From the NCBI GenBank assembly GCA_012841485.1, contig DUUU01000157.1, positions 1 to 19,552 on the forward strand: a stretch of 19,552 nucleotides of DNA. The letters run 5' to 3'. The stretch is from Armatimonadota bacterium (GTDB lineage Bacteria > Armatimonadota > JAAZEB01). Shown here one piece after another: positions 7,952 through 14,231 of the stretch (positions are counted from its first letter, which is position 1; each line of letters opens with the position of its first letter). The notes below the pieces were generated by a model, which searched no databases, was not told where the DNA came from, and saw only the letters and a program-made list of their open reading frames with translations. Made by a program: the position numbers and the translations under genes.

Positions 7952-10288
7952 TCAGCGAGCGCGGGTATGGATAGCGGACGCGGTCGCGATAGCCAGCAGC
8001 AGGCTGACGGCGGCGAGGGAGAGATAGAGGCCAAGGAGGAAGGTGACCGGCCGATAGGTCATCGTGACGGTGTGCCGGCCGGCAGGCACGGGAACGGCGC
8101 GGAGGATGTAGTTGGCCGCGAGGAGTGGCGCGGGCTCTCCGTCCAGGGTGGCCCGCCACCCCGGATAGAACTGATCGGCCAGAATCAGGAGCGCGTCGCC
8201 GGTCGCTTCCACCTCGATACGCACGCGGCCATTGCGGCTCTCGACAACCCGCGCCGATTCGGGGCCCGCGGCCGGCGCCAGGGCGGCCCCCGGCTCCTCC
8301 TCAAGAAGCGCAACGCGATCCAGCTCGAAACGCTCGTCCGCCATCGCCTCCAGCGTGCGCTCCGGGGGCTCCACGCGCGCCTGGTGAACGAGGAACGCCC
8401 GGGGCCTGGTAAACCGGTTCCGATAGAGATGCGCATCGGGGGAGCCAAGATGCTCCAGACGCTCGCTCTTCAATTCGGTGCCACTGAGCACATAGCCGGC
8501 GTTGAGGAAGTCGAGCCCGGGGGTATCGATGCTGCTGAAGCGGAGCCCGTTGCCCACGCTGACCAGCTTTCCCTGGTGGCGCGTCTCGACAAACTCGACA
8601 AACTCCCGGTAGCGGCGCGGGTACATGGCGTCTCCGCCCTGCACCTCGGGGAGGCCAACCACCAGGTTGCAGTTCGGGATCATGGCGTTCATGAAATCCT
8701 CGCCAGGGTCGGGAAGGGCGACAATACGGGCTTCGCGGCTCTGCTGCCGGAGGATGCGCAGCGATTCGGTTTCAAAGTAGAGCATCGCAGGATCCTGCGC
8801 CGGGTTGAAACGCATGCCGAAGAGGAAGAGATCCGCAGCGGCGAGCGCCGGAAGGAGGTAGGCCGCGCGCCCGCGCCCGGCGGTTCCTACAACGGCACCC
8901 ACGACGACCAGCGCGGTGGCGAGAAAGAGCAGAATGGCGCGCTCGACGTAGGGGGCGACGCCGTAGCTGGCCATCTCGCCCGCACAGAGAAGATAGACCA
9001 GAGCGATGGCGGTGAACGCGGCCAGGAAGAACCCGCCGGTGAAGACCGCGAGGCCGCGCCGGCGCTCGGGGGAGAGGCCAAGCACGGCATCCGCGCCCAG
9101 GGCGCCCAGACACGCGACCGCGAAACTGAAGACGCCCAGGAGCCGCGCCGGGTTGGAGAGCTGCTTGAACCCAGGCACCAGATAGTAGAAGGGCGCATAC
9201 AGCGGCGTGCCCAGCACCATCAGGAGCGTGCTCGCGGCAAGCAGTGCGAAAAACCACGTCTGCCGGTCACGGCGCAGCCACAACCCCGCCGCCGCGAGCA
9301 GGAGCGGCAACAGGCCCAGGTAGCCGCAAAACTCGACAAAGTTGATGTGCCCCCAGTAGTTGTAGTCGACGCTGTTGCCAAAGAAGTTGGGGGCCAAGAG
9401 GGTAACCAGCTGTTTGGCCGGCATCGCGGCGCTGAGGACTCCATCGAGCGATTGCCCGCCCGCGCGGTGGTTGTAGTGGCCCAGTTCCAGCGAGGGCAGG
9501 ATCTGGTGAGCGGCGAGCGCGAGCCCGATGGCGCCGGCGGCAAGGGCCGCGACGAGCGAGCGCCGGTCAAGACGGCTACGCCACAGCGCATAGGCGCCGA
9601 AAGCCAGGAGCACATAGACGGCGTACTGCAAATGCCCGCCAAGAAGCGACATCCCCAGCGGTAGCGCGGCGTAGAGCGCATGCCGCCTTCCCTGGCCGCG
9701 GGCGTATCGCTCCCAGAAGTAGAGGGCGAGCGGCAGCCATATCGTGGCGGCCACAGGCGTCTGATACTCGGCCCAGACGATGAGGAAGCCACAGAACATG
9801 AAGGCGATGCCGCCCAGAAGAGCCGCCGGCCGGCGGAGATCCAGCGCGCGCAGGAAGAGAAAAGTGAAGGCGCCCGCTAGGAAGATGTGAAGCGCGGCGA
9901 CATAGCCGTAGGCACGCGCCGGATCCATCACGTAGAAGAGCGCGTTCGGCGGGTAGAGCACCGCGGAGGAAACGTTCGCCAGAAAGGGCTGCCCACAGAA
10001 GGAGTCGGGGTTCCACAGAGGGATCTCCCCCTGTCCGATGGAGCGCGCGGCGAAGACGCGCCAGGGGAAAAAGAGGAGAACGGCATCCAGGAGCGGGTTG
10101 TAGATCCGGCGGAACTCGGGAAATTGATGGTAGGAATAGAGCCGCCACGGCTGCAGGCGCAGGAGAATATCCGCAGGGAGGAGCACCGCGCTGGTGAAGA
10201 GCGCGCGCCAGAAGAACGCCCCTGAGAGCGCCGCGAGTACTCCGAGGCACGCGGCATCGCGCGCGCGCCCGGAGCCCTGCTTCCCCCC
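7952..10288 (-). CDS. YfhO-family polytopic membrane protein (lipid-linked sugar transfer)
   Basis: This is a very large inner-membrane protein of about 780 residues with a dozen or more hydrophobic segments and a soluble C-terminal region. Family marks near the N-terminus are LLPADILLRLQPWR, then PLWNPDSFCGQPFLAN and YGYVAALHIFLAGAFTFLFL. After the membrane core, the C-terminal third is soluble, with a beta-rich stretch (VRIEVEATGDALLILADQF, YPGWRATLDGEPAPL) and a final helix. In Bacillus and Listeria YfhO relatives decorate lipoteichoic acid with sugars, using polyprenyl-phosphate-linked donors outside the membrane; the acceptor here is unknown. The start is uncertain. The open frame runs back to a TTG at 10390, overlapping the GtrA gene, and a GTG at 10369 is also possible. 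I list the TTG at 10288, the first one clear of the GtrA stop, but none has a good ribosome site. Confidence 0.85.
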   Translation of the reverse strand, partial: GGKQGSGRARDAACLGVLAALSGAFFWRALFTSAVLLPADILLRLQPWRLYSYHQFPEFRRIYNPLLDAVLLFFPWRVFAARSIGQGEIPLWNPDSFCGQPFLANVSSAVLYPPNALFYVMDPARAYGYVAALHIFLAGAFTFLFLRALDLRRPAALLGGIAFMFCGFLIVWAEYQTPVAATIWLPLALYFWERYARGQGRRHALYAALPLGMSLLGGHLQYAVYVLLAFGAYALWRSRLDRRSLVAALAAGAIGLALAAHQILPSLELGHYNHRAGGQSLDGVLSAAMPAKQLVTLLAPNFFGNSVDYNYWGHINFVEFCGYLGLLPLLLAAAGLWLRRDRQTWFFALLAASTLLMVLGTPLYAPFYYLVPGFKQLSNPARLLGVFSFAVACLGALGADAVLGLSPERRRGLAVFTGGFFLAAFTAIALVYLLCAGEMASYGVAPYVERAILLFLATALVVVGAVVGTAGRGRAAYLLPALAAADLFLFGMRFNPAQDPAMLYFETESLRILRQQSREARIVALPDPGEDFMNAMIPNCNLVVGLPEVQGGDAMYPRRYREFVEFVETRHQGKLVSVGNGLRFSSIDTPGLDFLNAGYVLSGTELKSERLEHLGSPDAHLYRNRFTRPRAFLVHQARVEPPERTLEAMADERFELDRVALLEEEPGAALAPAAGPESARVVESRNGRVRIEVEATGDALLILADQFYPGWRATLDGEPAPLLAANYILRAVPVPAGRHTVTMTYRPVTFLLGLYLSLAAVSLLLAIATASAIHTRAR

Positions 10289-10334
10289 CTCAGTGAGAGG
10301 CGAAGCGGCGGGCAACGCGGCCGAGCGGCGTCCC

Positions 10335-10796
10335 CTAGCCTTGCCGGAAAGTCCAGAGCTTGTTCGCACCGAAGTTCCAAAACCAGACAACGCCGGTGGC
10401 GATCACTTTGGCAAAGAGATCCGCGTGAGATCCGAAGATATTCTGCACCAGCGCCTGCCGGTAGACGGTCGCAAGGATGGTTGTGTTCAGCCCGAGTCCG
10501 ATCACGCTGACGAGGACGAAGGTCGCGAACTGGCCGCCAAGGCGGCGAAGCCGGCCCGGCTCGGACGGCTGCTCGCGCCGGGTGTCTGGAGCCGGCTCCA
10601 CCGGCTTCTGCCCCCGGAAGGTCCACAGCTTGTGCCAGACAAAGTTGTTGATCACCGCCAGGGTGAAGGCAACGGCGTTGGCCGCCAGGAGGTAGGTGCG
10701 CCAGAAGGAGAAGCACCGGGTGAGAAGCCAATAGGAGCCGAAATCGACGAAGAAGCCGCTCAGTCCGACGAGGCTATAGCGGCTAAACTGGCGCAT
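10335..10796 (-). CDS. GtrA-like membrane protein (polyprenyl-linked sugar flippase family)
   Basis: This is a small four-helix membrane protein of about 153 residues. It opens MRQFSRYSLVGLSGFFVDFG, the usual first helix of the family. It carries the two tell-tale repeats that end helices 2 and 4: NFVWHKLWTFR and NFGANKLWTFR. A hydrophilic loop rich in Pro, Glu and Arg links the halves. GtrA-type proteins are thought to flip undecaprenyl-phosphate-linked sugars across the membrane, which fits the YfhO-like gene immediately downstream. The two are probably co-transcribed and may form a donor-supply and transfer pair (inference). The frame is open upstream to 10895, but homology-like sequence begins at the ATG at 10796. 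No clear Shine-Dalgarno sequence precedes it, so a TTG a few codons earlier is possible. Confidence 0.88.
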   Translation of the reverse strand: MRQFSRYSLVGLSGFFVDFGSYWLLTRCFSFWRTYLLAANAVAFTLAVINNFVWHKLWTFRGQKPVEPAPDTRREQPSEPGRLRRLGGQFATFVLVSVIGLGLNTTILATVYRQALVQNIFGSHADLFAKVIATGVVWFWNFGANKLWTFRQG

Positions 10797-10965
10797 CGTG
10801 TCCGAATGGGTCAATGCCGACAAGACCTTCCCCTCACCGCAAGCAGGATCTCCCCCGCCCCGCCTAACGTCCTGCGCCCTCGACCACATGGGCATCCCCC
10901 CAACCGGTCTTCAGATGCGCAAGAGCGGTGCCACTCGGTGGAAGGCCGCTTCGCGCCCGCCAACC

Positions 10966-10995
10966 AAAAAAACCGAAGCGGTCAGCCCGCTCCGG
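10966..10995 (-). terminator. Intrinsic terminator after the TPR gene
   Basis: On the minus strand a nine-base-pair stem (CCGGAGCGG paired with CCGCTTCGG, one G-U pair) closes a five-base loop and is followed directly by seven T residues (10966-10972 on the plus strand as A). It lies 45 bases after the stop of the TPR gene and before the GtrA gene, so the two are separate transcription units. Confidence 0.85.
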
Positions 10996-11039
10996 CTTGG
11001 CGCATCTGCACGGTGCCCTCCACTCCACACTGGGGTGCA

Positions 11040-11408
11040 TCATTGGAAGTACATAATATTCTTTAGGGCCACTTCGTTGTTTGGATCCCGCGCCAGCACG
11101 AACTGGAACTCGGCCTTCGCCTCGTCGTTCATCCCGAGCATGGCATAGGTGAGGCCCAGATTGTTGCGAGCCTGGAGGAACTCTGGGGTCTCTTCGCGGA
11201 TCCGCTCGAACTCCGCGATAGACTCGTCGAAGAGCCCGCTATAGCAGAGCGCGAGAGCCCTCTCGTGCCGCGCCTGCACGTGCCCGGGTTCCTCTTCCAG
11301 AATGGTATCCAGGATCTGGATCGCCTCGTCATATTGCCCGTTGATCCGGAGCTCGACCCCGCGGGCATAACGGGCATCCATCTCCTCTCGTGCGGGTTGC
11401 GCTCCCAT
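11040..11408 (-). CDS. Small tetratricopeptide repeat protein
   Basis: This is a soluble protein of 122 residues made almost wholly of about three TPR units: ARYARGVELRINGQYDEAIQ, then ARHERALALCYSGLFDESIA and ARNNLGLTYAMLGMNDEAKA, each about 34 residues long with the expected Gly/Ala and Tyr/Leu positions. There is no signal peptide or catalytic motif, so it most likely mediates protein-protein contacts; the partner is unknown. The ATG at 11408 has GAAGGGG seven bases upstream; a second ATG at 11381 has only an overlapping AGGAG. It is a single-gene unit with a strong promoter about 300 bases upstream (11714-11743) and an intrinsic terminator after it. Confidence 0.85.
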   Translation of the reverse strand: MGAQPAREEMDARYARGVELRINGQYDEAIQILDTILEEEPGHVQARHERALALCYSGLFDESIAEFERIREETPEFLQARNNLGLTYAMLGMNDEAKAEFQFVLARDPNNEVALKNIMYFQ

Positions 11409-11699
11409 CTCCTGACCCCTTCGGTGCGCCTGCTCTCACCGAGAGAGGCGGAGGCACACAGTACCCAACGCACAGACCGGATGGCACTTCGTGAGGGTAG
11501 ACGGGATCTCTTTGCCGGGTCAAGGCATGGTCTGGCCCCACAGCCTCCCATACCCCACAACGACAGCCCGTATGGCCGACACCCCGCCAGCCACCCTGCA
11601 GATCCGTGAAAACGGCGTTGGCACCTTGACATCCGGCCTGATGGCCGCGGTCCTACGGCCCCCGATTCACCCCCGAGCGGATCCGAAGTGTCGTTGCAG

Positions 11700-11717
11700 T
11701 ACTAATTACGGTTAGTA
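11700..11717. promoter_or_regulatory. Operator-like palindrome over the TPR promoter
   Basis: TACTAATTACGGTTAGTA is a perfect inverted repeat of TACTAA and TTAGTA around a six-base spacer. It overlaps the -10 box of the minus-strand promoter at 11714-11743 and its likely start site, the usual position for a repressor. No regulator for it can be assigned; the sequence does not match the HutC-type consensus found before gntR. Confidence 0.5.
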
Positions 11718-11743
11718 TAGCATGCGCTCAGAAACGTTGTCAA
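11714..11743 (-). promoter_or_regulatory. Strong sigma70-type promoter reading toward the TPR gene
   Basis: On the minus strand TTGACA (11738-11743, perfect consensus) is followed after 18 bases by TATACT (11714-11719, five of six). It would give an untranslated leader of about 300 nt before the TPR gene at 11408. It is the best consensus promoter I found in the window. Confidence 0.65.
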
Positions 11744-11772
11744 GACGCACGCCTGCCATTTTCGATCCCCCG

Positions 11773-11849
11773 CCGCTGTGGGAAGCCGCGCTTGCTCCTC
11801 TGTTCGCGCGCCTATCGCGGAACTCCTCCTTGCCACTTTCCCACAGCGG
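11773..11849. repeat. Perfect 12-bp inverted repeat with nested stem
   Basis: CCGCTGTGGGAA (11773-11784) is the exact reverse complement of TTCCCACAGCGG (11838-11849). Inside it a second short pair, CCGCG (11786-11790) and CGCGG (11816-11820), could stack on the outer stem. The 77-nt unit lies upstream of the aminopeptidase gene. No T-run follows on the plus strand. A structured leader element or the remnant of a mobile palindromic element are both possible. Confidence 0.5.
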
Positions 11850-11984
11850 GCTGGCCCCACGCGGGCCCCAGAAAGGCAACCTCCCGCGCGGGTGTCTCAA
11901 GGCCCCCGAAGGAATCGCGCAACCCAGGGTGCCCAACCTCTCCATCCGTGCCTATTGCGTTCACTCGTGGTATCGATGCCGGCC

Positions 11985-11998
11985 CCCGCGAAGGCGGG
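11985..11998. repeat. REP-like palindromic core
   Basis: CCCGCGAAGGCGGG resembles the core of the short palindromic repeats (CCCGCxxxxGCGGG with a CTTC or GAAG loop) scattered between genes in many bacterial genomes. It lies in the non-coding stretch before the aminopeptidase gene. Only one copy is seen here, so its repeat status in the genome is inferred. Confidence 0.35.
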
Positions 11999-12098
11999 CT
12001 AACGCGCGGATGTCGCAGAAGCCCCCCTCAAGCTCCAGGCCGCTCGCGCGGGGCTCGCCAGACCAGCCGTAGCCTATGCGAGCGGCAGGAAGGATGGG

Positions 12099-12158
12099 GC
12101 TGGGGCAAGCCCGAAAGGAGAGACGAAGAAGAGATACGCCGGGTGCGCTTGCCCCAGC
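12099..12158. repeat. Second perfect 12-bp inverted repeat, in the aminopeptidase leader
   Basis: GCTGGGGCAAGC (12099-12110) is the exact reverse complement of GCTTGCCCCAGC (12147-12158), with a 36-base purine-rich loop that contains AAAGGAG. It ends about 70 bases before the start codon at 12231 and could form a hairpin in the 5' leader. No T-run follows, so it is not a terminator by itself. Confidence 0.5.
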
Positions 12159-12230
12159 GCGAGCGCACATTGGGGTGCCGGGAGCCTGACCGCAACGCCG
12201 CTCCCATCTTCACCGAAGGGACGCTGCTAC

Positions 12231-14186
12231 ATGTTTCGTTCCGTTCTAGATGCCATCATCGGCGAGCTGAACGCCGGGTCCTGCCTCAGGGACATCGCGA
12301 ATCACTGGTCGTGCCGGTGCACCGTGCCCGGACCGGGGATGCGCCGCGCCGCGGAGATTCTGAAGCGCCGCTACGAGGAGAGCGGGACGACGGGCGCCGA
12401 GATCATCCCCTACCCCGCTGATGATCGCACCGAGTTCCTCGATGGCTCGCGTAATCCCCTGGAATGGCGTCCCGAGGATGCCTCCCTGTCGGTGGTCCAG
12501 CCAGTCCACGAGAGGATCTGCCGCTACGCCCAGGAGCCGCTCTGCCTCGTCAGCAACAGCACCGCCACGCCGCCAAGAGGCGTGACCGCCGAGGTCGTGG
12601 TGCGCAGTGGCCCCTTGCCGGCGACGGCTGTAGCCCCAGGCGAAATGGCAGGCCGGTTCCTGTTCACCGATCAGCCCGCGGGCACGGTGGAGGCAGCGGC
12701 CCGCAAGGCCGGCGCGCTTGGTGTGATCTCCGACTGCATCAGCCCGCCCTGGCTGGTACAGTACCCGCCGGTGCGCGAGCCGGAGGATGCTCCCGACCTG
12801 GTGATGTGGAGTATCTTTAGCGGCCGGCGCGATGACCGCCCCCTCTTCGGCTTCAACCTCTCCGTCCGGCAGGGCCGGCGCCTGCGCCGCCTGATCGAGC
12901 AATCCTCGGAGCCGGTGCGATTGCACGCGGAGGTGCGCGCCGAGTTGGTCGAGGGCTCTTCCGACTTCCTCCACGCCACCATCCCGGGCACGGATCTGGC
13001 CGAGGAGGAGATCTGGGTGCTGGCCCATCTCTCGGAGCCGGGCGCGCGCGACAACGCCTCCGGGTGTTGCCTGAGCGTGGAACTGGCGCGAACACTCGCG
13101 GCGCTGATCGCCCGGGGCGTGCTCCCGCCCCCCCGGCGCACGATCCGCTTCATGCACGCCGTGGAGGTGCATGGCTTCCTCCCCTTCATCGACGCCAACC
13201 GTGACCGCCTGGGCCGCCAGGTGGTTGCCGGGCTCTGCCTTGATTCCGTGGGCCAGGATCTGGTGCGCGGCGGCGGCTTCCTGGTCCTCTACCGCTCACC
13301 TGAACAGAACGCCTCCTTTGTTGACGGGCTGATGGAGACGCTTCTCGGCGCCGTAGCCGCGGAGCCGGCGGGGCGCTTCTCGCATGACAACTATGCCACC
13401 TTCCCCTGGCGCATCGCGCCCTTCTGGGGCAACGATGCCTTCATCTCGGATGGATTCTTCGATATCCCAACGCCGCAGCTCTCCACCTGGCCCGACCGCT
13501 ACTATCACAGCTCGCACGATACGCCCGACCGAATGAGCGCCAACACCCTCGGGCGTGTCGGTGCCGCTGCCGGCTCGTTCCTCTACCTCCTTGCCCGCGC
13601 CGGCGCCGCGGAAGCCCGCTGGTTCGGGCTGCTCGCCGCGGACGACTGGAAGCGCCGCATCTGCCGGGCCGTCACCGACGAGGTCACCGCAGCACTGAGC
13701 GAACCGAATCCCGAGGCGGCCGGCCACCTTCTGGCCTCCGTGCGCCATCTCGGCCTGCAGGCACGCGATGCCGTGATGCAGGCGGCGCGTTTCGCTCCGG
13801 GCGATGCCGGCGCGAGCGAGGCTTTGCACGCCCTTGCCGACGATCTGTCGGCGTTTGCGGAGCGCGAAGCCATCGGAGGGGCACGCCTGCTGGATCCCAC
13901 CATGGAGGTGGCCCGGCCAGCGGCTTCGGCTGGGGCGCCTGGCGGTGAGATCGTGGCCCGCCGGCGGCGCTGGCACGCGCCCTCACCGAAAACACTCTCC
14001 CCCGCAAGCCAGGAGCGCCTGGCCGCGCTGGGGCCGAATGCCGCACGCATCTGGGCCTGGATCAACGGGAGAAGGACAGCCCGAGAGATCGAGGAGCGCC
14101 TCCGCCATGGTGGACCGGTCCCGCTTGAGGGGATCGTGGAGTACCTCCGCGTGATGAGCGCCGAGGGCGCGGTCGAGATCCACTGA
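12231..14186 (+). CDS. M28/DUF4910-type aminopeptidase-like protein with PA-like insert and winged-helix C-terminus
   Basis: This is a cytoplasmic protein of 651 residues (no signal peptide), probably a zinc peptidase or amidohydrolase. The two-metal site of M28 enzymes is readable: H266 (VLAHLSEPGARDNASGC), bridging D274 in the same motif, E312 (AVEVHGF), D338 (LCLDSVGQD) and H429 (YYHSSHDTPDR). Residues about 115-170 (AGRFLFTDQPAG, then ARKAGALGVISDC) look like a protease-associated insert. Residues about 595-650 look like the small winged-helix domain often attached to DUF4910 proteins. The ATG at 12231 has GAAGGGA ten bases upstream. The glycyl radical enzyme gene follows 45 bases later on the same strand, so the pair is probably one operon. 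The substrate is unknown; a peptide or acylated amine that feeds the radical enzyme is possible (inference). Confidence 0.82.
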   Translation: MFRSVLDAIIGELNAGSCLRDIANHWSCRCTVPGPGMRRAAEILKRRYEESGTTGAEIIPYPADDRTEFLDGSRNPLEWRPEDASLSVVQPVHERICRYAQEPLCLVSNSTATPPRGVTAEVVVRSGPLPATAVAPGEMAGRFLFTDQPAGTVEAAARKAGALGVISDCISPPWLVQYPPVREPEDAPDLVMWSIFSGRRDDRPLFGFNLSVRQGRRLRRLIEQSSEPVRLHAEVRAELVEGSSDFLHATIPGTDLAEEEIWVLAHLSEPGARDNASGCCLSVELARTLAALIARGVLPPPRRTIRFMHAVEVHGFLPFIDANRDRLGRQVVAGLCLDSVGQDLVRGGGFLVLYRSPEQNASFVDGLMETLLGAVAAEPAGRFSHDNYATFPWRIAPFWGNDAFISDGFFDIPTPQLSTWPDRYYHSSHDTPDRMSANTLGRVGAAAGSFLYLLARAGAAEARWFGLLAADDWKRRICRAVTDEVTAALSEPNPEAAGHLLASVRHLGLQARDAVMQAARFAPGDAGASEALHALADDLSAFAEREAIGGARLLDPTMEVARPAASAGAPGGEIVARRRRWHAPSPKTLSPASQERLAALGPNAARIWAWINGRRTAREIEERLRHGGPVPLEGIVEYLRVMSAEGAVEIH

Positions 14187-14231
14187 TCCGGGCCGGAACG
14201 CAACGCCGCGCTCCGATGGAGAAATGGCGCG

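Larger units (their letters stand above)
11409..12230. other. Long non-coding stretch between the TPR gene and the aminopeptidase gene
   Basis: I see no convincing protein gene here. The short open frames lack ribosome sites and have Arg/Pro/Ser-rich translations typical of chance frames in GC-rich DNA. The left half (11409-11713) would be the roughly 300-nt leader of the TPR transcript; it has a small CTCTC-ACC-GAGAG hairpin at 11433-11445 near the start codon. The right half upstream of the aminopeptidase gene holds two perfect 12-bp inverted repeats and a REP-like palindrome. No clear plus-strand promoter stands out. Confidence 0.6.

Noticed and set aside
7940..9664. A 574-codon plus-strand open frame opposite the YfhO-like gene
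   Set aside because: Highly charged translation with no membrane or domain pattern, fully antisense to a clear polytopic membrane protein.
11712..11721. TATAGC at 11716-11721 as a divergent plus-strand promoter for the aminopeptidase operon
   Set aside because: The upstream hexamer at the right distance (TTGCAG) matches the -35 consensus at only three positions, and it would leave a leader of over 500 nt.
11712..11945. Short open frames in the non-coding stretch before the aminopeptidase gene
   Set aside because: No ribosome sites, and composition typical of chance frames in GC-rich DNA; they also overlap the promoter and inverted repeats.
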